From Littorina saxatilis (Eukaryota > Mollusca > Gastropoda > Littorinimorpha > Littorinidae), in NCBI RefSeq assembly GCF_037325665.1, contig NC_090246.1, positions 35,286,732 through 35,350,731 on the forward strand: a stretch of DNA of 64,000 nucleotides. The letters are read 5' to 3'. The translations under genes and the position numbers were made by a program. Shown here piece after piece: positions 1-10,862 of this stretch (positions are counted from its first letter, which is position 1; every line of letters starts with the position of its first letter). The notes under the pieces are model-generated. The model saw only the letters and a program-made list of their open reading frames with translations. It was not told the DNA's origin and ran no database searches.

Positions 1-118
1 GTGAAACATCCCAAATGGCTTTCACTGTTTGTCTCACTCTCTTCATCCCTTTCTCTCAGTTTTAATTTTTTTTTATTGTGTGTTTGACAGACTGTAAGAA
101 AAGGCCTAGCGTTAAATC

Positions 119-1184
119 TTAAAGGCACAGTAAGCCTCCCGTAAACCATCACAGATACGGTCAGGCTTTTACACACAGTACAAACACCCTTTCATTTAAA
201 CACTCACCGATTGAGAACATCCTAGGTGCCCTCCGTCAAGAGCGAACAATTTTCAAAGAATTTATTTTTGCGTGGTTTATCTTACCCCTGAGCCATCGTG
301 AACCTGTGTGATCCAGTTTCCCTTTTTCACAATGTAGTCGTCAGTTAGTCATTTGAATGCGACTCGATGTGAGCTTATCTACAATAGCACGTTTTTATGC
401 ACGAAAAAAACGGCTGAGGTTCACAAGAACTCTAGCGATGGCTTTTGACTTGAGAGGAACGGCGATTTGCCGCATAAACCGTCGTCTGCTACGACCCTTG
501 CGTGACCCTGCTTCCGGGCTTTTCTTTTTTCAAACTTTCACAACTTCGAATTGCACTGATCTTGTCTTGATGAAAAAAGAATTCTTTTATGATTAAAGAA
601 TGTTTGTGTAACAAGCTGTCAATTTATTATTTAGATTTTAAAAGTTAGGTCTAGCGCAAAAACGCACCACGGTCCAAAAACATTCTGATAATCATCGATC
701 CACGGCTATCGCCAGTTTAAGGGAAGTAACTCATTTTTGACCTGAGTTCAGGATGGGTCCAAAAAGTGTTCGAGACAATCTGCAAAATTAATTCTTTAAA
801 AATTAACATCGAACGCAGAAGAAGAAGAAGAAGCTCGCTCTTTACGTAGGGCACCTAGAATGTTCCCGTTTGGTGAGCGTTCAAATGGAAGGGTGTTTGT
901 ACTGTGTGTAAAAGCCTGACAGTATCTGTGATGGTTTACGGGAGGCTTACTGTCCGGACGTGATTTCCGGGATATTCATAACAGCCGTCCAGCACCAAAA
1001 CGAGGCGCCATTGTTGTAAAGGGCCAAGTCCACGAAAATAAATTCTTTGAAAATTTCTCACGCTCGACAGAAAGCAGCCAGGATGTTCCCGTTCGGTGAG
1101 CGTTTAAATGGAAGTATGCTTGTACTGTATGTAGACGCTCGGGGAGCTCTGTGGTGGTTTACGGGAGGCTTACTGTGCCTTTAA
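119..1184. mobile_element. Compound inverted-repeat (MITE-like) element
   Basis: Outer ends are inverted copies: TTAAAGGCACAGTAAGCCTC at 119-138 and its complement ending at 1184. The arms run for about 120 bp (to about 240 and from about 1080). A further inverted copy of the arm lies at about 843-955, so two related elements are nested or joined. ATCT flanks both outer ends, a possible short target duplication. A (GAA)n-like tract sits at 820-834. No transposase is readable, so this is a non-autonomous element. The stretch 241-842 shows no gene. Confidence 0.7.
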
Positions 1185-1506
1185 TCTTAGTCAAATAAAG
1201 TTCAAATCAGATCAGTTCAGTTCTCTCACTCTCGTCCTTGCCCGCCCTCAGCCATAAACTATAAAATCTACTTCACAGTACTAATGCCAACCTCTGGTGC
1301 CTTGGTGGCTAGGAGCTCGAACACCACAGCCAAAACCTCCTTCGCGGCGGCCCCTTTTATTTATTTATCATTATTTATTTTTCTTTCTCTAAATCATCAA
1401 AAGTCGGGGTAACATCCGGGGCCCCTAATGGTTGAACCGTGAGGGCGTTAAACAACATTTATTATCCAGTGCCACCATACGATGCTACATGTTCTCCCTG
1501 CTTCAG
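1185..1506. other. Spacer or intron upstream of first visible GPCR exon
   Basis: No gene is recognised here. The stretch ends in a pyrimidine-rich run and CAG at 1506, which serves as the 3' splice site of the next exon. The exon encoding the receptor N-terminus and start of TM1 is not recognisable here and probably lies left of the window. Confidence 0.5.
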
Positions 1507-4127
1507 GTGGGAACGGGAGGAAATTTCCTAATCCTGACGGTGATCGGAGCCATGCGGAACCTGCAGCGTACGGGCAAGGTGTTCATCATCAACATGGCCC
1601 TGGCTGACCTCTGTGTGGCCGCCGTCGCTGACCCCATGTGTGTCCTGGGTAAGACATTTTATGTCCCCATGTATGTCCTGGGTAAGACATTTCGTGACCC
1701 CATGTGTGTCTTGGGTAAGACATTTTGTGACCTCATGTGTTTCCAGGGTAAACATGTGTAACCCTATCCGTTTTCTGGGTAAAAATTGTTGTGACCCCAT
1801 CTGTGTCGTGGGTAAGACATTTTCTGACCCCATGTGTTCTTGGTAAGACATTTTGTGACCCCATTTGGGCGTGAGTAAATATGTTGTGACCCCATATGTT
1901 TCCTATGTAAACATGCTGTGACCCCTTGTGTTTCCTGGGTAAAAAATTGTGACCCCATGTGTTTCCTGGGTAAATTGTTGTGACCCCATGTGTGTCATGG
2001 GTAAGACATTTCCTGTCCCCAAGTGTGTCCTTGGCAAGACATTTTGTGACCACACGTGTGTCCTATTTTTTTCACTTTGGAATTTCCAGAAATGTTTATG
2101 TGGATGCATGCTTTCAGCGGTGATGATGGGGATGTTAAGTTTTTAAACAAACAAAAAAGAAAGAATCAAAAAACAAGAAAGGTCAGTTGTTGGAACGTTT
2201 GTTATTGACAAAACAGTACGTTACAATCACAAATATATAAACATTCTTTGTTTTTGGATTTATTCAAACAAAAAAAGGACAAATAAGTTCATACCAATAT
2301 TTTTCTCACTTTCGCATCTTTCAAAAATGTTTATGTGGATGCACGCTTTCAGCGGTGATCAAGGGGACACGCGCTGGGGACATATTTCTTAGCATCTGTC
2401 TGTTGCCTCGAATGTAAAATTCTTAATTGATAAAGAAATTTAAAATTAAAAAAAAAATTAAAAAGACAAAAAAGTTCATACCATTTTTTTGGTGTTACTT
2501 TCGAATCTGCAGAAATGTTAATGTGGATGCATGCTTTCAGCGGTGATCAAGGGGGAGGGCTGGTTCGACGACAAGCGCTGGCTGTGCGAGGGCGTGGCTT
2601 CCATGTGTCTGACCGCCTGCTTCTGCGCCTTCCTCTCCCTCTCCCTGGCCTCCTTCAACCGCTACGTCTTCATCTGCCACCACAACATCTACGACAAGAT
2701 CTTCACAACCAAGTCCTGCATCTGCCTCTGCATCTCCGCCTGGGTGGGAGCCTTCTTCTTTGAGGTGCCCAACTTCTTCGGCTGGGGCGGTCATTACTTC
2801 GATGCCAAGAGCCATCAGTGTATTTGGGATCGCACTGCCTCGCTGTCCTACACCATGTTCGTCTCCCTGGTCCTCATCTTCTCCCCTCTCTTCCTCATGC
2901 TCATCTGCTACATCCTCATCTTCAGGCACATCTACGTGTGAGTCATGCAGTGGAATTAAAGTCCCTTTGTAGAGCTTCAAAAATCTGATCTGATAAACAA
3001 AGGGAAGTAAGCACTCTAAATGCACACGTTATAGAGTAAGCGAGAGTTTTGCGGAACCAGTCTCCTGGCACCTGAGAGAATAACATGCATTGAAATGAAC
3101 AAGTGACTTAATTTAATCCTCATTTCATTCATTTTTTTAAGATAGATTCCTTCTAAAATCTGAGAAATTCAAAAGAGGTAGTCTTCAAATTGAGATCATT
3201 TCACAGAGGTCATGAACAGAAAATCTGATGAATTTGAGTCTTGAAAGGGAGAAGTCTTCAATCGGGAGTAATTGGAGATGGGTTCTGTTGTATTTGTAAG
3301 TTTTATGTTCAGAGAGGCGGAGACATAGTGTTGGTTCGGCCATGCTTTATCATCAAGAACCACAACTCTTGCCATATTCATACGGAGTGCTGTCCCTTGG
3401 ACCTTTAGCTAATTGACTTACTCTAATGGAGCTATCTCTAAATGGAACATGATATGCTTGCCTAGCAATATACATGACAGGTTCCATTATACTCTGACGG
3501 GTGATGTAGTTGTTTTGCGGCTTACAAAGCGGATGTTGTTTTATTCTAAGGTATCAGGAAGAAAAATGTCATTTTGCATTTGTGAAAAAGCTAATCGACA
3601 TTGGTAGTTTACAGGACCAACCCGCACCTGCACAGACCTAATGCCACATAACGCCGTTTCTTCTCACAAACATCTTATTATGCTCTCACGCATTTTTCAG
3701 GATCAAACTCAACCTGCACCAGTTCCAAGACAAGGACACGGACCCGAAGCGCATGCGCAAGACATGGTTGGAGACCCTGCGGACCTCCAGGATGCTGCTG
3801 GGCATCTTCGTGGTCTTCCTCGTCTGCTGGACCCCGTACGCCATCGTCATCATCTTCGACTTCTACAAGAAGCTGTCCACGGAGATGCACCTGTTCGTCA
3901 CCATGCTGGCCCACTTCCACAGCTCCGCCAACTGCATCGTCTACACCATCACCAACCGCAACTTTCGCACCGGGGTCATGCGTCGCTTCGGCTGCGGCTC
4001 GTGCGGCCGTGCGTCTCTGTCCAGCGAGTCGGACACCAAGTCCACGGAGATTGCCAAGATCTCTGCCTCCCGCCTCACAAATGTCGCTTCCTCCGGCAGC
4101 AACCGCAGCAACGACAGCACGGATTGA
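1507..4127 (+). CDS. Melatonin-receptor-like rhodopsin-family GPCR (3' part, three exons)
   Basis: Exons 1507-1648, 2541-2937 and 3701-4127 join in phase (966 nt, 321 codons plus TGA). All junctions are GT-AG: phase 1 at the first intron, phase 2 at the second. Exon 1 gives the end of TM1 (GNFLILTVI) and TM2 (NMALADLCVAA). Exon 2 carries TM3 to TM5, with Cys3.25 (WLCEG), an NRY motif in place of DRY followed by VFICHH, and the ECL2 cysteine (QCIWD). Exon 3 carries TM6 (CWTPYAI), TM7 with NCIVY in place of NPxxY, then NRNFR and a Ser-rich tail with potential phosphorylation sites. NRY, the ICHxxxYD stretch and a non-proline NxxxY are known features of melatonin receptors, hence the call; ligand and G protein cannot be inferred. 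The N-terminus is not in view. A related moody/Tre1-type orphan receptor is the main alternative. The first intron has duplicated splice sites and a MITE starts just after the stop. Confidence 0.9.
1616..2070 (+). repeat. Tandem repeat of the GPCR 5' splice site (31-33 bp unit, about 13 units)
   Basis: The unit spans the exon end and the donor: GACCCCATGTGTGTCCTGG followed by GTAAGACATTT. Donor-like GT dinucleotides fall at 1649, 1682, 1715, 1748, 1779, 1812, 1843, 1875, 1907, 1939, 1970 and 2001, plus a GC variant at 2034. The first four are exactly 33 bp apart and share an open frame, with an in-frame stop at 1759-1761. Later units drift to 31-32 bp. Seen directly in sequence; use of the extra donors is not known. 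Confidence 0.9.
2050..2572 (+). repeat. Triplicated 3' splice-site region of the GPCR intron
   Basis: Three copies of a block containing ATGTGGATGCATGCTTTCAG followed by CGGTGAT lie at about 2085-2130, 2320-2365 and 2510-2555. Their AG dinucleotides end at 2117, 2352 and 2540. Only the third leads into the long open receptor exon; reading from the first two soon meets stops in the receptor frame. The blocks are 235 and 188 bp apart, separated by A/T-rich sequence that also shows repeated motifs. Confidence 0.85.
2985..3125 (+). repeat. Dispersed repeat R (copy in GPCR intron 2)
   Basis: This block (AGTCTCCTGGCACCTGAGAG in its centre) recurs at about 18665-18825 on the same strand and twice inverted at about 42255-42450 and 42640-42835. 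No coding capacity is seen. It is probably a fragment of a dispersed non-autonomous element. The rest of intron 2 (3126-3700) holds nothing I recognise. Confidence 0.65.
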
Positions 4128-4136
4128 GCTGACGTA

Positions 4137-4445
4137 TGACGGCTTACTAGTGCCAGAACTACATAGTTGTAATCATCACGTGAACATTACAATTATGCGG
4201 TGAAAAGGCTAATTTTCATAAGAAAATACATTTCACGTGTTAATGACTAATTTTCACGTGAAAATTTACCAATTTTCTGTCTTGGCTCGCTTCCTGACGG
4301 ATGGCAAGAGCCAAAAACTGAAAATTAGAAAATTTTCACGTGACAATGAGTAATTAACACGTGAAAACGTTAACTGACAGTGTTAATTACTCATTTTCAC
4401 GTGATAATGGTAATCCCAGGTTTTGGCACTAGTAAGCCGTTATAC
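4137..4445. mobile_element. MITE with CACGTG-rich palindromes, directly after the GPCR stop
   Basis: Terminal inverted repeats include GGCTTACTAGTGCCA near the left end and TGGCACTAGTAAGCC near the right end. Identical TGACGTA flanks (4130-4136 and 4446-4452) look like a target duplication. The interior carries about six CACGTG cores, most in the form TTTTCACGTGAAAA or close variants, so the element can fold into a long hairpin. It starts 9 bp past the receptor TGA and would therefore lie in its 3' UTR. Superfamily not assigned. Confidence 0.75.
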
Positions 4446-4452
4446 TGACGTA

Positions 4453-4850
4453 CAGACCGGATGCGGATGTGACGTCACTCTCCGCGTTTCAGCGGGGCGG
4501 ATGAGTCGGATATGATACAGAGACTGCTCACTTTTCTCACTCTTTCTCTCCCTTCGCTTTGGTTATATGTAGCTTATTATTACTCACTTTAATTGAGCCG
4601 AAACTGGATGTGACCACACACTCTCCACGTTTGAATCAATAATGAAACATAGAATGCTCAAATTTTCACACTCTTTCTTTCCCTTTTCCTTTAGTATATT
4701 ACTGTAACTCACTTTTATTGAAGGCTCTAGTCTATATTAGTCCATCTCTTATGAGATCAGTGGTCGAAAGTGGATCTGTCAGGGTTGATACATGAAAGAG
4801 TGACTGCTCACTTTTGCATTATGCACTCTTCTTTCTTACGTAATATTTAA
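4453..4850 (+). repeat. Diverged tandem triplication (about 145 bp unit)
   Basis: Three related blocks begin near 4458, 4603 and 4762. Each contains a GGATGTGAC or GGATCTG start, then ACTGCTCACTTTT or a close variant, then a CTCTTTCTTTCCC-type pyrimidine stretch and a TTACTCACTTTA-type end. It lies in the GPCR 3' flank. No coding sequence. Confidence 0.6.
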
Positions 4851-4947
4851 ATAACAAAAATCTCTCTCTCTCTCTCTACTGGTTGGTCCGGTGTCAGAAT
4901 AATGTGACTGGGTGAGACATGAAGCCTGTGCTGCGACTTCTGTCTTG

Positions 4948-6989
<2,042 letters not shown>

Positions 6990-6996
6990 CGCTTCA

Positions 6997-7029
<33 letters not shown>

Positions 7030-7420
7030 TCCGTCTGTCTGTCCGTGTGTGTTTCTCCCTCTCTCTATATTTCTCTCCATGTCTATCGCCCTTCCTTTCT
7101 TTTTTCCTGTCATTGTTTTTCTCTCTCTCCGTTTTTCTCTTTCTTTGTGGTTTTCTTCTTTTGATTCTTGGCTGTAATGACTAATGTCACGGTTGATGAA
7201 TATCAACAGTTTTTTTTATTTGCTTTTCGTCCACTTGTTTGCCTGGTGGCTGTTTGTTCGTTTGTTTGTGTGCTTGTTTGTTTCTATCTTTGTTTGCAAC
7301 GTTTCTGTTGTTGTTGCTGCTGCTTTTGTTGTTTGCTGCTGCTGCTGTTGTTGTTTGTCGTGTTGTTGTTGTTGGTGGTGGTGTTGCTGAGGGTATTGTT
7401 GTTGTTGTTGTTGAGGTGGT
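6990..7420 (+). repeat. Pyrimidine-rich (CTCT/TGTC) and (TTG)n/(CTG)n low-complexity tract
   Basis: The tract grades from TCTCTCTCTGTCTGTCTG-type repeats (about 6990-7150) to (TTG)n, (CTG)n and (GGT)n runs (about 7240-7420). These explain the poly-Leu/Val/Cys open frames. No gene is supported. Confidence 0.8.
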
Positions 7421-7600
7421 GGTGGATGTTGAATCTAGCATGTAATCGTGCAGGTCAGTTGTTGTTTTATTGATTTTGTAATTTTTTAGTAAAAAAAAAG
7501 ATTGAAAAAGCAAGATACGAATAAGTTCTGACACAATTGATGATGGAGCTGCTCAACATACCTTTTATTTCCTTGTTGTTGTTGTTGTTGTTGTTGTTGG
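7418..7600 (+). pseudogene. Inverted duplicate of an ACSM exon end plus intron
   Basis: From GTGGTGGATGTTGAATCTAG the sequence parallels the 3' end of ACSM exon 3 (38820-38932, - strand) and about 150 bp of the intron behind it. It keeps the exon end (TGGTGGATGTTGAAT...CGTGCAG), the GTCAGTTG donor, a poly-A tract, the CACAATTGATGATGGAGCTG block and the trailing (TTG)n run. The protein frame corresponds to [11 protein letters not shown]. Only the last roughly 40 bp of the exon are present; upstream is simple repeat. It lies on the opposite strand to the gene, about 31 kb away. This is a segmental duplicate, not a retrocopy, since intron sequence is kept. It could not be an expressed exon alone. 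Confidence 0.75.
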
Positions 7601-7808
7601 CGTAAGATAACCGTCCACTGCCATCGATGATACGTCAGTGACATTTTGAAAAAATACTCACACCCTCAAGACGTAAGTTACAACAAAGAAAACTTGATGT
7701 TATTGTTGTTTTAGCTGTTGTTTAAAGAATACGATAGTAATAAACTATGGCGAAGTAGTGTTAATCACGCTTTCGTTCTCTTGTATATTGTTTTACTTCT
7801 TCCTTTTT

Positions 7809-7870
7809 ACATTTAGTCAAGTTTTGACTAAATGCTTTAACATAGAGGGGGAATCGAGACGAGCGTCATG

Positions 7871-7915
<45 letters not shown>

Positions 7916-9018
7916 GATTCAGAGTAAACTACTGGACTGATCTTTATGAAATTTGACATGAGAGTTCCTGGGTATGATATCCCCAGACGTTTTTTTCTTT
8001 TTTTCGATAAATGTCTTTGATGACGTCATATCCGGCTTTTTGTAAAAGTTGAGGCGGCACTGTCACACCCTCATTTTTCAATCAAATTGATTGAAATTTT
8101 GGCCAAGCAATCTTCGACGAAGGCCGGACTTCGGTATTGCATTTCAGCTTGGTGGCTTAAAAATTGATTAATGACTTTGGTCATTAAAAATCTGAAAATT
8201 GTAAAAAAAAAAATTTTTTTATAAAACGATCCAAATTTACGTTCATCTTATTCTTCATCATTTTCTGATTCCAAAAACATATAAATATGTTATATTTGGA
8301 TTAAAAACAAGCTCTGAAAATTAAAATAATTAAAAATTATGATCAAAATTAAATTTTCGAAATCAATTTAAAAAAAACCCGCGAGTAAGGGGGAAGAATT
8401 TACCCGATGCTCCCCAGCATGTCGTAAGAGGCGACTAACGGATTCTGTTTCTCCTTTTACCATTGTTAAGTGTTTCTTGTATAGAATATAGTCATTGTTT
8501 GTAAAGATTTTAGTCAAGCAGTGTGTAAGAAATGTTAAGTCCTTTGTACTGGAAACTTGCATTCTCCCAGTAAGGTAATATATTGTACTACGTTGCAAGC
8601 CCCTGGAGCAATTTTTTGATTAGTGCTTTCGTGAACAAGAAACAATTAACAAGTGGCTCTATCCCATCCCCCCCCCCCCCCCTTTCCCCGTCGCGATATA
8701 ACCATCGTGGTTGAAAACGACGTTAAACACCAAATTAAGAAAGAAAGAATCGACTTAAAAACACTTTCATCTTATTCCTTGTCGGTTCCTGATTCCCAAA
8801 ACATATAGATGTGATATGTTTGGATTAAAAACACGCTCAGAAAGTTAAAACAAAGAGAGGTACAGTAAAGCGTGCTATGAAGCACAGCGCAACCGCTACC
8901 GCGCCAAACAGGCTCGTCACTTTCACTGCCTTTTGCACTAGCGGCGGACTACGTTCAATTTCATTCTGTGAGTTCCACAGCTTGACTAAATGTAGTAATT
9001 TCGCCTTACGCGACTTGT
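7809..9018 (+). mobile_element. Repeat A, copy 1 (non-autonomous element with internal (GT)n)
   Basis: Repeat A starts with a short palindrome (TTTAGTCAAG, TTTT, GACTAAATG). It continues with GGGGGAATCGA, a (GT)n run, an AGAGCGATTCAG block, GATGACGTCATATCCGGCTT, and ends CGCCTTACGCGACTTGT. Four copies occur in the window: here, 9994-10862 (+), 21235-22133 (-) and 39525-40242 (-). The GT microsatellite occupies the same place in all four, so it is part of the element. A SINE interrupts this copy. No protein is encoded and the class is not assigned. Confidence 0.8.
8377..8746 (+). mobile_element. SINE inserted into repeat A copy 1
   Basis: Compared with copy 2 of repeat A, about 370 bp are extra here. 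The insert starts CCCGCGAGTAAGGGGGAAG, contains GTCGTAAGAGGCGACTAACG, and ends with GACGTTAAACACC and a (GAAA)n tail. The flanks AATCAATTTAAAAA and AATCGACTTAAAAA look like a decayed target duplication. The 3' end is of the type found on many molluscan SINEs. A run of C occurs at 8668-8683. Confidence 0.7.
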
Positions 9019-9993
9019 TTCTTCTTCTCTTTCAGTATGTCATTCTTATTAGTATAGAGTGTACACTTGTATCTGCACTGAAAATTGCTAGCTAGCTATA
9101 CTTCATTTTTTAAGGAACTGCAAAGTCGTTGTTAACAAGAGAAGCGCGAAGTTCGAACACCAACAGACGTGTCAAATCGAGTTAAAGCGTTTATGGAAAG
9201 TTCAACGTGCTTGCAATATAACGGGAGAACCCAGGCCTCCGATAATTTTTTGCCCCGCAGTTTCAGCTCCGAAATGAAACCACAATGGGTTATTCTCCAG
9301 AGCTGCGTACCAGTTTGTGACATGCATTATCAGTCTTTTAAATGATAATAACGTATATTGAATGGCAACTATATGTTTTCTCTGTACTTTTTTCCAGTAA
9401 TATTCCAGATAGATAATGAAACAGACATGCAACAACAAAACAGCATATATTTTTGTCTTTCTTTGGTTTCCATATTACTTGTAATTTACTGAACGTAGAC
9501 AAATAAAATGTGCACATATTTTCTAATTTTTTATCTGCAGGCCCAAGAATATATAATTTTGAACCCAGTATTTATAGTTGAAATCAATTTGTTCATGTAT
9601 GGTTAAAATGTCTCAGTCTAGTAAAGAAATAGCACCTTTGTAACATGGTTCTCACTGGTACACGGCTCTGGAGAGAATAACCCTAATTCGATGAGCAAAG
9701 AGCACTTACGCACATTCGACAGTCACACATCTTGTCTTCATATGGCCAACATGCAACGACAAAAAAATGTTGTTGGTTTTAAAGTGAAAGCCTCTCGTTC
9801 GACAATCGCCGGCTAATTAAAACATGTAACACTTTATGTGTGTTCGTGTTGTTATCTGGTGTGATTAAAACGAACTTTGTGTGTGTGTGTGTTATTGTTG
9901 TTCTACTTCTTGTGCTTTCTTTCATGGGTCATTATTTTTCCAGGGGGGGGGGGGGGGTGTCTGTTTTTGTTGTCAAGCTGGGCTGTTCGTTTT
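9019..9993. other. Spacer
   Basis: No gene is seen. A pair of inverted 27-29 bp segments (GGGTTATTCTCCAGAGC at 9287, complement near 9683) suggests remnants of a small inverted-repeat element. A (GT)n tract lies at 9878-9891 and a G run at 9943-9957. Confidence 0.45.
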
Positions 9994-10862
9994 TATATTT
10001 AGTCAAGTTTTGACTAAATATTTTAACATCGAGGGGGAATCGAAACGAGGGTCGTGGTGTATGTGCGTGTGTCTGTGTGTCTGTGTGTGTGTGTGTGTAG
10101 AGCGATTCAGACTAAACTACTGGACCGATCTTTATGAAATTTGACATGAGAGTTCCTGGGTATGAAATCCCCGAACATTTTTTTCATTTTTTTGATAAAT
10201 GTCTTTGATGACGTCATATCCGGCTTTTCGTGAAAGTTGAGGCGGCACTGTCACGCCCTCATTTTTCAACCAAATTGGTTGAAATTTTGGTCAAGTAATC
10301 TTCGACGAAGCCCGGACTTCGGTATTGCATTTCAGCTTGGTGGCTTAAAAATTAATTAATGACTTTGGTCATTAAAAATCTGAAAATTGTAAAAAAAAAT
10401 AAAAATTTATAAAACGATCCAAATTTACGTTTATCTTATTCTCCATCATTTGCTGATTCCAAAAACATATAAATATGTTATATTCGGATTAAAAACAAGC
10501 TCTGAAAATTAAATATATAAAAATTATTATCAAAATTAAATTGTCCAAATCAATTTAAAAACACTTTCATCTTATTCCTTGTCGGTTCCTGATTCCAAAA
10601 ACATATAGATATGATATGCTTGGATTAAAAACACGCTCAGAAAGTTAAAACGAAGAGAGGTACAGAAAAGCGTGCTATCCTTCTCAGCGCAACGAATACC
10701 CCGCTCTTCTTGTCAATTCCACTGGCACTGCCTTTGCCACGGGCGGTGGAGTGACGATGCTACGAGTATACGGTCTTGCTGCGTTGCGTTGCGTTCAGTT
10801 TCATTCTGTGAGTTCGACAGCTACTTGACTAAATATTGTATTTTCGCCTTACGCGACTTGTT
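9994..10862 (+). mobile_element. Repeat A, copy 2
   Basis: Full-length copy without the SINE seen in copy 1. It starts ATATTTAGTCAAG, carries the (GT)n block at about 10060-10098, the TGACGTCATATCCGGC motif near 10210, and ends CGCCTTACGCGACTTGT. It provides the empty-site comparison that defines the insert in copy 1. Confidence 0.8.

Noticed and set aside
2537-3025. 162-codon open frame on the minus strand
   Set aside because: Antisense shadow of GPCR exon 2; acidic composition mirrors the GC-rich receptor codons.
7239-7445. Membrane-protein-like poly-Val/Leu frames
   Set aside because: Translation artefact of (TTG)n/(GTT)n low-complexity DNA.
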